This document shows positions 23,601 through 60,995 of a stretch of 64,000 bases of DNA, piece after piece. A program made the position numbers and the translations under genes. Positions within the stretch are counted from its first letter, which is position 1. Each line of letters begins with the position of its first letter. This stretch comes from Mycteria americana. Its lineage: Eukaryota; Chordata; Aves; Ciconiiformes; Ciconiidae. The stretch lies in NCBI RefSeq assembly GCF_035582795.1, contig NC_134369.1:60512001-60576000 (forward strand), written 5' to 3'. Below the pieces are notes generated by a model, which searched no databases, was not told the origin of the DNA, and saw only the letters and a program-made list of their open reading frames with translations.

Positions 23601-26600
23601 GGGGATCACCAGCACTGCAGGCTGGTCCCCGTGCACTTCCAGACAAGGATTTTGGAAAGCAAGGGTAGTCCAAATCCCATAAATCCAGTGCCACAGCCCT
23701 AAGCAGAACGTGACTTAGGGCAAAGCCCAGTCATGTGAGCTCCTCCCAGGGGTGGAAGACCTGGGACGGCGCAAAGATGACCAACGCCCGACAGACGTGT
23801 CCTTGGCACTCTGACAAATCCTGTGTGAGCTGTCCCGGTGGCATCCAGCCCTTGGCTGGGTCACACTTCACTCCTGAGAATCTGTGGCCCATTTCCCAGG
23901 CCGGGTACCGTCTCCGCTGAAGCAGCAGGAAATCACACCGCTCCCTTGGTAACGAAGCCAGGCAAAGGACTTGCTAACCTTAAAACTAAGGTAACCTTGC
24001 TAACCTCTCTGGCCTCTCTGATTCACAGGGAGAGGAGTTACACGTGTTACACGGTGATGTTTCTCCACGCACACAACCCAAAATTAAAGTGCTGCTCTTG
24101 TTCCCACTATGCTCTTTTGCAAGCCCGTACCTGACCCGCTGTCCGTCTTCAGGTTCACTATCCCTATCATTACTCCTTCCACTGACAACATCCCATCTGG
24201 ATCAGCTCCACACTTGGAAGACAATTTAGTTTCGTTCTGTTTCAATATGAATCTCTCTAGCTCCCTCCGTACTCTCTTAACCTTAAAAATGCCTATCACA
24301 GTGGGAAGTTAAAAGGGGCAAAAAAAGAGCCTTGCAAATGTGAAATGTAAATATTTTTCAGCAATAATCTTTGCCTGCTAACATTGGCAATACTATCACC
24401 TCTTCCTTTAGTCTAGTTTAACTATTTAAGACTGCTTGGTAGCACAATTGTATGAAACAATATGGGTTAAAAAAAAAAGAAACAACAACAAGCAACAACA
24501 AAACAACCCCCAAACCCCAAACCCTGCCACCTGACTGCCAGAAAGTTTTAGGAGGCTTTTCTGATTTTTTTTTTTCCCTTGAAGTGGTCTAAATTTAAAC
24601 CCTTGAATGCTTGAAGGTCCAAAGCAGGTTGAGCGGAAGGAGTATGGTGTAAAGGTAAGCAGCTTTGCCCAGAGGAGGAGCAGGAGTTTAACCACTTTGC
24701 TTCTACAGGTCAACTCTCTGGAAGTACAATGGTTTCTTCACCATTGCTCCAGCACGAGGTTGGTGTTCTCCCATAAAGTTGCAGCGCCCAACCCAGTTAA
24801 TGGACTGTTAATCCAAGTAAGGTTATTAAATCTTTCTCTAAGGAATGAATTGTTCAGAAAGCAGATGCATCAGTATCTCAGCCTAAACCTTTAATTGGCT
24901 CAAACGTTTTGGCTTGTTGACAGTATCGGTGGAGAGGCCAAGGACGACATGAATGTGATGACACCCTTCTGTCACTTCCTGCTCAGGAGTGCTCAAGGTG
25001 ACTAAAAAAGCAAATTAGTGGGGCAGTCCATGCAGTTGCAAAGAAAACAAATATGACTTCATCGCCAACAGTTTATCCAATACGCTAGTGCTATTGCACA
25101 TGGTAAGTTACACATGGAAAGTTAAGTATCTCCTTTGCAGGCAACGGCATTGTCTTCACGTAGCTTATTACTACAGGCTCAACCCTACCACATGAGAAGA
25201 ACAAAAAGTTTTTCTGTCTCCAGTGAGTTGGCATCTCTCTTTGAGGATAGAATTTCACGCTTTCTATTTCTGTAATAAACCAAACAAATTATACTAATTT
25301 AAGAGTAATTGTGGATGCCAGACAAACAAGAAACGCCAGCTCTAGACTGTCTTCTAGAAGTATTATCCAGCTCTGACCATTTGGCACCCTTAGTTTTATA
25401 GCATTCTAGTAAAGTGCAAACAGGCTTACAACCATTCACAAAGGAAAAGGAGGAGGGGATTTTAATGGCACCCGGCAATAACAGCACTTTTAATGAATAT
25501 TATAATGATTGTGAGCTCTACAGATTCACGTACTCATTACACTTTATGGCAATTCAAACATGCTTCATATAGCCAGGTTCTCCCAGCTGTAGCCTTCCTT
25601 TCTTCAGCAATTTCCTATACTTGCTCGGGATTTCTAAGTATTGAGAAGCCTGGCTGAGAGAAATGTCTAACACACTCAAAAGGAGCACAGTTGCTGACTC
25701 TATGCAGAGTACCATCAAATATCTCACTTACATAGTTTTAAGTACACTTCACACTCACCTCCAGCATCCCAGCTGACAATTTCCAGGGTAAAAAAGACAA
25801 AAATCCTTTGCTCCATTGAGGGCATGACCTATGACATGCAGCACTGGAACAAGACATACTGGTCCTCTCTTCCAGGCAGACTCACACTTCCCCACCCAAA
25901 GGTGCCTTTCCACCAGCTGGCTTCCCAGCACGACCGTATTTCTGCTACGCAACCCAGCTACTTCCTCCCTCCACTTGTCAGAAGAAGAGGTGACACAGCA
26001 CATGCGGCGGGAACACCTCCACACATTTCCCAGTGGCTATTGCCAGCCTGAAGAGCAGGCTTGGTGTTTGAGGTATCTTAATTCTGCCCTGGTGTACAGG
26101 CCTTAACTCCTCTTCTTCTGGTTTCCAGAGACTAATCTTTCTTAAAGCTGATGTTCTGGAAGTAAAATAACGTTCTTTGGCAATTTTATCTCTAAATAAG
26201 GTGTTTTCTCATCTGAATAAAGAGCTCCATGTCCCATGACGGACTTGCATTTTCAGCTCCTGAGTTACCTAGTTTCTTCTCTGCCTGTATGAACTGGACC
26301 TTCCTTCACAGTTATTTTGATTACCTGAAGAAAACATAGCTGCATACTCGCTTGTTTAGAAAACATTTTGCGGTCATTTTGAATGGGGTGTCACGCTCTG
26401 ACACGATGTAACTAGTGACAAGGTTTACAACGTGATGTACTTTATTGAACAAAGTCAAATTTTCATAGGCAGCATAGTTTGTAGATGAGCCATGTCATCA
26501 ACACACACCCCCGCTGGACTTAGCTCAGGGGAAATACTTTGCCAATAAGCCCTGCTTTCTGTTTCCCCTCTTACCTCCGCTGCCCCTTCCCTGGTTCATT

Positions 26601-26939
26601 CTGGCTTTCTCTTTCCACTGGGTTTACTCTGTGCCAGAGCTGTGCGTTGAACTGACCAAGCAAAGGTGCTGAGGAGCTGGTGCAACAGAATCTTAGGCGG
26701 AGGGAAACCTTTGCCTTTTGCTAGCGGTACGTTGTTAGATACATTTGGTCGTATTATGTGTAAGCCACCCTTCACGCAACGTCAGCTAGCACAACAGCCG
26801 CGTTTGCTCAGCACTCGGCAAACCCTGCTGCACCTGGGCTGGTTCATAGCGTCTCTGCTTGGGAGCTCCCAAACTGAAAAGTGCGGTTCAAAGAAATAAA
26901 TAGCTGCCTGTGGGATCAGCTCACTTCTGCCCGAGCTGA
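23601..26939. other. Intergenic DNA upstream of DEGS2
   Basis: I see no supported exon. An A/C-rich tract lies at about 24470-24530. A TTTATT hexamer with flanking LTR-like sequence lies near 26395-26470 but could not be identified. Confidence 0.55.
24470..24530. repeat. A-rich / (CAA)n / CCCAAA low-complexity tract
   Basis: A nine-base A run leads into ACAACAACAAG and CCCCCAAACCCCAAACCC units. The complementary strand is G/T-rich. Confidence 0.75.
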
Positions 26940-27640
26940 TCACGCCTCAGTTGCTGTCAGCTTTCCCAGCGCCCCGGCTCCGTGCTGAGGTGCGCACCAG
27001 TCCTCGCCCTCCGCAGCCAGCCCTGCCGGGGACGGCAGAGCGGGGTGTAGCCCACAGCAGGGCGAACAACCGCCTCTAGGGCCACGAGCAGCGGGAAGCG
27101 CAAAGGCAGAACCCGCGCGACCCGGCACCAGCATCGCACGGGGTTTGGATACCCACGGCACCCGCGCTCCTCGCCTGGGCGGGCGCTGGGGAGGCGGCTG
27201 AGAGGCTCCACGGCAAAACGCCATTGCGGGCGGCTCGTGGCCAGCCCTCCTCCCCCGGCAGTGCCTGCCTTTCACGGGGCGGGCAGCGTGGGCCAGCTGG
27301 CACGGGGGGAGCGGAGCGAGGAGCCCCGCTCAGCCGCGGGCACTGCCCGACGCAGCCGCCGCCTCGGCCGCCCCCTCAGCCACCGCCGCGCCCGCGCCCG
27401 CCCGGCTGCGAGCGCAGGCCGCCCCCTGCCGGTGCCGCGCCGCCACCGCCGCGCCGCCGCGGGCCCGGCACCGCCCGCAGCGAGGGGACCGGGCTCCCCT
27501 CGCCGAGGGAGGTTTGTCACGCGTCCCGTGGGCGCCACAGCGCCCCGCGACCCCTCGGAGGTGCTGCGTGGGCGGAGGCCTTGAAGTAAAACCCGGAGGC
27601 AGCTTCGGCGACTCCCCCGGGAGTAACCGCTCTGCCGGTC
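26940..27640. promoter_or_regulatory. Orphan CpG island between DEGS2 and YY1
   Basis: This block of dense CpG and GC (for example CGCCGCGCCCGCGCCCGCCC around 27385-27405) lies about 3.8 kb upstream of DEGS2 and 9 kb upstream of YY1. No recognisable coding exon overlaps it. The frames open across it on both strands look like composition artefacts. It may be a promoter of a non-coding transcript or an enhancer-type island. Confidence 0.65.
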
Positions 27641-29704
27641 TGCCTTCCCTAGAAACGGCTTTAGGGCCATGGGGGGTAACTCTGGGCCTCTTTCGCCTCA
27701 TACAGCTACGCATTTTCTTTTATTCCAGCAAGTCTAAGCGTCCCGCGACTGTCATGGAAATCAACAAAAAGGAAGACTATGACTTAAGAAAGGCTAACTT
27801 CGCAGGAGAGATAGGCTTCGTCTGGTAGCAGTCAAATGTTCTCACCTCCTTTGGAAGAACGGAATTGTTCTGTTGCTGAAGGAGTTGTAAAATGTTTTGA
27901 TCTGATCGTTAGCTAGAAGCTTAACAAATGCAGGCCTACTGTAATTAATGGCACCCTATGACCGAGTACATAGCACTTGCTGTACTAGTACTAGCAGCAG
28001 TAGTACTGCTTCTGCAGAATTCAAATGAACACAATTTCCTCTTCTAAATAAATATTTCTTCTCGTGTTACATTTTCACTCTTCTGCTTCTTAGCTTTTTC
28101 AAAGACCCACAATCTTTCTGGAAAGTAGTTTCTTCCACATGGTGTTTTATATTGTTCAGAGGATTTGCAATTGCTTTCTATCATGAGACATATTTGCTGG
28201 TACGCACCATAAATATTTATCCCATGAATAGTTTGTGCTACCCTCCCTGCAATCCTGGCATTTCAGGAACAGTTTTATGAGCATCCCAGTACAAATACCT
28301 GAATGGAGTGTACTAACTGGACTTCCCTTCCACAGCAAAGATATTATATGGGAAAAATAGCAACACTTGTAATCGCTGACCTAAATGTGAGAACCTAAGG
28401 GGTTCCCTTTTGACAAAGAGTGTCCTGTGAAGAAAGCCATCAGATCAAACTGGGATTTCTCTCCTCGCCCTCTAAGCGTTGATGGCTCTCTCCCCTAAAA
28501 CCCTACACTACTGTGCATCGCTTTCTATATGGCAGTGCTTTCTAGACCACAGCTGACCCTAGCAGATCTGCTCTTTCAAACTATTTCCTGATACTCAGGT
28601 TTCAACCTGATACACTTAAAACCTGATTTATTTCAGTGCTGCTGAGCTCACTTCTGACAATAGGAGTGTCACGGGGTTAAGAGGGGTACTTTGTTCAGCC
28701 CCTTGAAGTCAGAGACTGAGCTCTGAGTAGAGGAAAAAAAACCACTTGAAAATGGATAGCTGTGTGTATGTGTATGTATGCGTGGATGAGCATATAGGAA
28801 GAATTCCCTCTGCAGGGAACAGCTGGAGAACAACTTTGATAACAAACTGTGCTAAATTCCAAAGATTACGTCATACAGGCTCGTTTTTGCTTTGGAGAAA
28901 TATTTTTAGTCGGTATTTATGTTGTAGCAACATATACAGTCCCTCCAAAATGGACTAGGGTTTGACTACAAAAACACAAAGTAAAATGACAATCTTTCCT
29001 CTGATGAGTTTGAGTTACAAATCTTTCTAATATAAGCACACTAGAAAAAGTATTGATCAGCTTTGTTTATGCCTAAGGAATATGAGTTTTTATACTCATA
29101 CTTTAGCAAAGTGTCAGAGAAAATTGAGTCACAATATCTATTGCCTCGGAGAAAGCCAGCTCAGTTGGTTTAAGAAAAAATAGGTGCCCTTGGGCTTTCA
29201 TTGAGACTGCAGCAATTTATATATCTTATTTATTTTAACTAATTAGCCTTATTAATTTCAATCTGGGATTATTTTTCTTTTAAAATGTCATCTTAACTCT
29301 AGGGGTACTTCTTTCTCAGCGCTACTGGGATCTGTCAATACCTGGTGACTTTAACGGAAGCTGAGAGCTCAGCGCTTTCCCGCATCAGGTCTGGCGTCTG
29401 TAACCCAAGCAGATGCACAGGCAGGAGGAGGGCTACGGAGTCCTGCTATTGGTAACACAAGCGGCACGAACAGGAGCTGCAGATTTGCTTCCTGAACCCA
29501 GGGTGCAGTATGAGCAGTTAGGACACGCATTCACATATATTGCCTGTGCTGGCAGGGGGGAAATCCTATCCTGCTGGCTCAACTAATATGTATTATTTCC
29601 CAGAAGTTTCTGCTTCTTGTGTTGTCTACAATTTGCAAGATATGGCTTATTCAGATGTCCACACACATCCTATGTTGATAGGTCTAACATGACTGCTTTT
29701 TAAA

Positions 29705-29744
29705 GGCTGAGGATTTTTGGAAGGATAGTTTCCTATCCTCAGCC
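29705..29744. repeat. Inverted repeat, 10-bp perfect arms with inner stem
   Basis: GGCTGAGGAT at 29705-29714 pairs with ATCCTCAGCC at 29735-29744. A further GGAA/TTCC inner pairing lies in the 20-base loop. Confidence 0.85.
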
Positions 29745-31837
29745 ATGAAGTCAGGAATGGAGAAGAAAACCTTCATTTTTTGATCATCAGCTTTACAACT
29801 CGATAATAATTATTTGTATTTTCCATGCACAATTAAAGGGTTAAACGTTTCTGGAGCAAGGATTAGGCCCACTGATTCATGTATCCTTTCATACAGTAAG
29901 AAAAACAAATTATATGATCTTGTCCTTACAACAACACCTGTTTAATGAGACTGGGGTGGTGGTTAGTGATCATAACTTAGAAATTAGTTTGGAATGGTGG
30001 CAGTGCAAACCCTGTCTCCCTCCCTCTGCAAGACAACAGATGAAGGAAAACCCTTCCCCACTCTGCTCAGTCTCAAAGACACAACCGGATGGCAAACGGA
30101 GGAGAGCGCTATCAATCTAAGCAAATTAATTTGTGTAGCTTTTTTAGCTGCTTGGTTTGTTTTTAAGAGGGGAACCTGCAGTAGGATGCAGCACAGCAAA
30201 GAAAACAATAATTATTAAAAGTACCAGAAAAAGAAACAGAGAAAAGAGGTGCACACAGAGTTCATTACTTGTTCCTAGTCATAGTCAGCAAGCAGAACCT
30301 TATGATCATAATGAACCTTTAAATGTGTTTTGTAGGAGTCCATACACAAATTGGGATCAGGGATTTCCCTCATGTTTAATTAGCAATCTGAGGAGAGAGG
30401 ACAATGACATTTGTAGCAGAAGCTAGTGGGCCATAAAGGCCAGGCATGGCAGCAGCTATACCAGATCAGCTGGAGAGGATGAGGCTAAATTTTGAAGGAC
30501 TATAAAGGTAAAGTTAAAACCGCATTTCCTGCAGAGCTGCAAAGAGCTGGGATAGGGACTCTGGGAAAAGGATGGCACAGCTAATTAACATTTTTCTTAG
30601 CAAATTACTTTAATGGCATTCTAAATCCTCGTTTAGATTCCTTCCTGAAGTTTTTTTTTTCTTCAAGACCTCTTCTGTTTTGCTTGATTAATAAGCCATT
30701 CTAGATGAAGATAACAAAGAAAACCTGATATCTTGAATTGGCAGAACTTATTCATTAGTCTTAGATAAGTCTTTAATAGGTGTTAACACGAGAACCCTGT
30801 ATCATCAACTACTGATTTGTCTTTTCCTCCAGTAAAAGACTCTGTATCTGGTCGTCTTTACACAAGAGCAGAAATATCTTAAAAGCTATTCATGTCACAT
30901 ATTTAAGTAGATATGTAAGTATTATCAGTTTAGCAATGAGTGGGGATTTACAATGGGAGGGCTAATCTTTCTTCTCAAACATTAGACAAATAGTTTGTGT
31001 GAGAATGAGGAGGAAAAAATAGGATATCAGAAGTTTCCAAATCAGTGAATTTGAAAGGCTGGGTGAAACAAATTGGGAAAAGGGTGTGTTGACCCCACTA
31101 GAGGCGAGAGAGAGAAGGCTGTAGATGATGGCTGTGAAAAGCTCACTTGTTTCACACTTCAGATTTCTTCTTCTTTCTCACTTTAATGTAAGCTGAAGGG
31201 GGCAGAAATAGAACTAAAAGAAAAAACCCAAGATTTAGAAAACAAGCGTTGATCTTTCTGTTCATTCTTTCTTACTTTGTGAAAGAGTAACTTATTTTGT
31301 GTGACCTTCCTGTTCTTAAAATATAACAGACTTTTGTATTTACCAAGTAATTCCTGTTTAAAAGAACAGCTACCTAGTTTTGGCTTAATGCAGCTGAGAT
31401 AAGGGCCAGAACAATTAGTTCTGTACTATGAAATGAGAAACAGCTCTTTATATAAATATCATGCAACCGTATACTATACACAAAGTTGGATTAGTACAGC
31501 ATGACAACTATGGTTTCTGGAAGCTATGAACTACTAGTTCACCACAAGAAAACAAAAAACACAAGAGGAAAAAGCATAATATTGATGGAGTGGCTAATGA
31601 TATTGAGTGCTGACCGTCACCTGCTGATGCTATGTTGAGCATTTCTGAGAGACGGATTGCAAAAGTTCTCCCAAGCCAGGGTGCTGCAATGCCTCAAGCA
31701 TCCCATATCTTCTCGTACTATGAGCAGCCCTGCTGATTTCACTGCAGGTGGTCTGCATTTAACAAATGCTTTAAGTCTAATCAGGACACTGAGCATCCCA
31801 GGAATTGCAAAATAAAATTACAAATAAAAAAAAAAAG

Positions 31838-32130
31838 ATGGAGCCAGACTCTTCTAGTGGTGCCCAGTGAAAGGACGTGAGACAACAGGCACAAATTGCA
31901 ATACAGGAAATTTTACTTAAGCATAAAGAACTTCTTTACTGTGAGGGTGGTGAAACATGGGAACAGGTTGCCCAGGGAGGGTGTGGAGTCACCATCCTTG
32001 GAGATATTTAAAGCCCGAGTGAACACGGACCTGAGCAACCTGCTCTATTGACCCCACTTTTGAGCAGGGGTTTGGACTAGACAATCTCTAGAGATCCCTT
32101 GCAGGCTCCGCTCTTCTGTGATCCTGTGAA
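31838..32130 (+). mobile_element. CR1 LINE 3' fragment, plus orientation
   Basis: It matches the CR1 3' region (AAGAACTTCTTTACTGTGAG, GGTTGCCCAGGGAGGGTGTG, CCTTGGAGATATTTAAAGCC, TTTGGACTAGACAATCTCTA). It ends CTTCTGTGATCCTGTGA, a diverged octamer tail. Confidence 0.88.
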
Positions 32131-35100
32131 ACTGAAAAGATCAACTACTCTTGTTTAAAGCCCAAGCTTAGTGTCCTTTGGGGTAAACTGAAACAAAACA
32201 TGATTTTTCAAATTATCCATGTATGTCATCTGTGCGTACAAAACAGTGGCAGTAACCTGTCTTCAGAACTCTACACTGGTGTAACTCTTCGCCCTAAAAC
32301 AAGAACCCAGCACATACGATCTTCTGTAACACTTGATGCCAAGTATATATAAAAACTAAAAGCTGAAGGAGGTTCAGAGGAGTAAGGTATCTCTTACACA
32401 GCAGAATGCATCTCTTGCCTTCCTCCCTCCCTCCCTGGCAGCGCATGTTACTGGTAGCTCAGGTATATGTGGATGTCCTTACTTTTTTATGGGGCTCTGT
32501 ACCAAAATTAAATGAGGTCAGCTCCCATTAACCCATAGCTTTCTGTCTTCTCCAAATGACGACTGTACAGAGCTACTATACACTTTTGTGCTGGCTTTGC
32601 AGCTGTCATCTCATTGAATCCTGAGGTTTCCCCTGCCTGCCTAGCTGCTGAAGAAAGGCTGACGCCTGAGCCAGTTAAATCCAAAAGAAGGAAAGGCTAT
32701 GAGGATGGTAGAAGCTGCGTTTGTCAAGAGAAAACTCACGCAGTTTTTCCCTTTCAGTTAGATATGCTCAGGACTTGAAACTATTACCAGGAATTTCACA
32801 GTGCCAAGAAAGGAGACTGGAGAAAAAACAATGCTGGTGGGTGTGTGCATGTGAAAAGTTAAAAACTGGTTTCTGCAGACTGATGGTGGACTACGATTTA
32901 CTTCAGATTTTAAACAAGGAACCATAAGAAAACAACACAGCTAAATCTGAGGCATCTAGAGCTTGTAAAGAATAAATATTCTCAAAAATTTATTTGTTAT
33001 GGATGCTTAAAAATAACTTTTATTTCCAATGGAATTTTTTAAATTAAGGGGGTTTTCCCCTCACTTTTTAAATATGGATAGGAAACAAGCTGGAGTTCTG
33101 AGGATGGGGAGCAAAATGGGCTGCGTAGGGCAGGAAGGTAAGAGATTATCAAGGGAGTAACTTCTGCTGCTATTTGGACAGAGAATAACGTTTTCTTTTA
33201 AACACCTTTTCACTGGGCAGCTTTCACATGTTTACTTTTGATTGTTGCTGTATTTTTCTCTCGTCAAGCAGTTGGAAAAATGATGCATGTCTAATCCTCG
33301 TAGTTACTGAAATATAATCATATGCTAGTTAAGCAAATCATCTCATCGTTCAGGATGAAAAGAACTGTATAATGGATAAAACACAGAGCTGATGAAGAAT
33401 ATTTGTATCATGTAACATTTCTCACTAAAAAATAATGAAATGTGAATGTTGCAGCAAAACATGAAAGCATTGGCTTTAAGCCAAAGTATGGGAAAAAGTA
33501 GAAAACACTTGCAATATTCCAAATAAGGTGGTTCTGATGCTTACAAACTTAAAAGTGCCTTTTCTGTCCAAAATTATATACTTGCTTGTAGTAAAAACAC
33601 AAAAATGAAATGAGATTGTACAAAATTGTTAAACTGTTATCATGGACCTGGACCAAAAAATTTATATTGATAAACAAGAGAGACTTGTGACTTTGTTCCT
33701 ATATTTGACAAAGGTTGTTTACACTAACACCAAAAACTTGACCCAAAATAATCAGTTCAGGGCCCAATCCCACTTGCTCTGAAGTCAATGTCAGCTCTGG
33801 TGGGAATTCAAGAGCAGGACTGAGTGCATGTCTAACATGTAGGTGACATTAATATTTTGTCTATGCAAGCTTAGAATAAAAAGTATAAGTGAATTGTTCA
33901 TTTTTCCTAAAAAAAATAAATGAACTCAATGACTCACCATTTTTTATTACATTTAACTTTTACTGGCGGACAAGGGAGACTTCATGCTAATTTTGAAATA
34001 TTCTCATTTGTAAAAGTTACAGGCACTATTTTTCCCACAGTGTTACATTCGCCCTTCCAACTATAGACAGAGGGGCAGAATTTATATGTAACGGTCTGGA
34101 AATCTCTGTACAGGATCTAAAAATAGCCTTTGAGTTTCTGAGAATTTTGCAATGATAAACTACATCTTGTAGTTTGTTAAAATGGGAGTGCTGAGTATGA
34201 CTGGAGAGAAGGAATTCCCAGATCTCCACGCATTAAGTAAATTTGTTGCTATTTCTAATACTTAATAGGAAAGTATTTCCTAATCTCATCATTAGCCCAG
34301 AGCTCAGTATTGCTGTCTTGAGACTTGGACTAGACTAACTTTGAGAACACTTCATGCTGATGTAGAAGAAAGTATTTCTTAGCAGGAATTTTTTATCAGT
34401 TTTTATATCATGGCAATTGGGATATGAGCAAGCAAAGCAGTGGTGTCGTGAGAAGTGAAGATAAAAATGGAATGTATACTTGCAGCAGCCTTGGAAATAC
34501 TGAAGAGGCAAATCTGTACTTGTAGTTAATAGTAGCTTAACATATAAGGGGAAGGAAAGGTGGTGTTGACAGCAGAAAAAAGAAGGAATGAGGAACAGGA
34601 GATGATCTTGTCATGAGTACAGAAGGCCTATGAGGCTTTAACTTGTTTTAAAATCCTCACATTCAGTAGCGTTTATTTCGTATAAACCAAACACTTCTTT
34701 TTTTCAGATTTAAATACTTGCAGAGCTACCAGTACATTAATCTTCGACTGAAGATAATATACAGTCCTTTTGAAGGACTTTTCATCACTACCTTTTGAGA
34801 ACATTTTACAATGAGATCTTAGGAGACCCAGTCCACGGCTCTGTATCTCCTTCTTGTAAACGCTTTCGCATCTGCTTGTTCGTATCAAGACAGACAGCGG
34901 TTCCTTTGCAAATACTGCTCCCCATTTATACGCACACAGGCCTGACCCCTTACAGAGCTAATAATCACGAGTGCAAAATACTAACGAGTGGTGTTTTTCC
35001 CTCAGCACCTCTCCGCGCGGGGAAGCTCCTTGGCGGGGGTGAGGAAGGGATGTCCTGTGGCAGTTGGCAGAAGGGGAAGTAAGTGGAGTGGGACTGGAGC

Positions 35101-35490
35101 ACCAAGCTGCTGCATTTGCAAAGCACATACCGTTCTGTTGTTGTCTGAGGGTTTTTGGTGAGCAATGGAGTTCAGGGATGGAGAGACGCGGTAATAATTA
35201 CGGCAAATAACTACATTTGATAATTGTATTTTAAATGAGGGGATTGCTTCACCTACTGGAATTTTGTGCAGTGAATGAATTACAATGTATCACGTATTTT
35301 AAACTCTGCTTCTGGGCAACCGAGTTCATGAACTTGGCTACTGATCTCCGCCACAGGCTGTGACTTCGGACCGTGTTCCCGCTGTCAGCAACGCAGAGGA
35401 GAGCCAGCGCTCCGGAAAGCGCGCACCTTGCCTGCCTGCAATTCGGAGTGAGAGCCTGCGGGAAAGCACTGTGCCGCACGCAATGCTGAC

Positions 35491-35534
35491 ACCCCCCACC
35501 CCCCCCCCCCAAAAAAAAAAAGGGGGGAGGGGAG
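35491..35534. repeat. C-run / A-run / G-run homopolymer block
   Basis: Six C, then A, then 12 C (35499-35510), 11 A (35511-35521) and six G (35522-35527) followed by AGGGG. It lies about 50 bp outside the YY1 CpG island. Confidence 0.9.
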
Positions 35535-36369
35535 AGGAACACTCCTAAATACCCACAGCAGTTCAACTGTAAAATTCAAACAAGCCGGTCCTGCCGGCCG
35601 CCTCCCAAGGCTTCTCCGGCGACTGCGCAGGCCGAGCCCGGCGCTCCGCGGGGCCCGCCGCCCGCCCGTCCCGCAGCGGGCCTCCCCCCGGCAGCCCTCG
35701 GCCGCAGGGCAGTGCTGGGCCGGGCCCGGGCCGGCTGCTCAGCCAGCGGCCGCGGGGCGAGCTCACCCGGCCGGCCGGCTAGGAAACGCCCGGGACGCGG
35801 CCGTTGCTCCCGCCCCATGTTTTAGGCGCGGAGCCCCCTCCGCCCTCGGCCCAGCCGCTCCACGCGGGGGACCCGCCGCGGGCAGGAGCCAGCGCGGCGC
35901 CCCTCGGCCCCCTCATCGGGAGGCGGCCCGCGCCCGCTCGGGCTTGGCAGCCGGGCCGCCCGCGCCCGCCGACAGGGCCGCGCGCCGGCCGTTAACGGCG
36001 CGGCTGCTGGCACGCCACCTGCCGGTGCCTCGGCAGAGCGTGCGGGCGCGTGGCGAGGGAAGCGCCTGCCCCGGCGGCGGGGAGGAGAGGACGGGGCGGC
36101 GAGGACAACGCAGCACCCGGGAGCGCGGAGCGCCGGGCAGGACGGACCACCAGGCCGCCGGCCCGCATGGGCGGCGGGGCCGGGGCGGTGCTTCCGCGCG
36201 GGGCGGGGCGAGAAGGGAGGGAGGGGCGGGGCGGGCGGCAGAGGGGGTGACACCGCCGCGGGCCGATTGGCTGCTCAGCGCCGGGAGGGGCGCTCCGCGC
36301 TCGCAGCGCTCTTTGATAGGCCGGCGGCAGTAAATGGGCGGGCCGCTGCGGCACGGCGCGCCCCCGTAG

Positions 36370-60995
<24,626 letters not shown>

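Larger units (their letters stand above)
27641..35575. other. Intergenic DNA between the orphan CpG island and the YY1 island
   Basis: This is AT-rich. It contains one CR1 fragment (31838-32130), a hairpin at 29705-29744 and a homopolymer block at 35490-35535. No open frame here looks like a conserved protein. Confidence 0.6.

Noticed and set aside
22728-23636. Long open frames on both strands around DEGS2 exon 1
   Set aside because: Only the first 27 codons of the frame starting at 23127 match DEGS2. The others are low-complexity shadows of the CpG island.
27514-27828. 104-codon plus-strand open frame running out of the orphan CpG island
   Set aside because: There is no recognisable domain, and the first half is compositionally driven. 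It could still lie in a non-coding transcript, but coding status is not supported.
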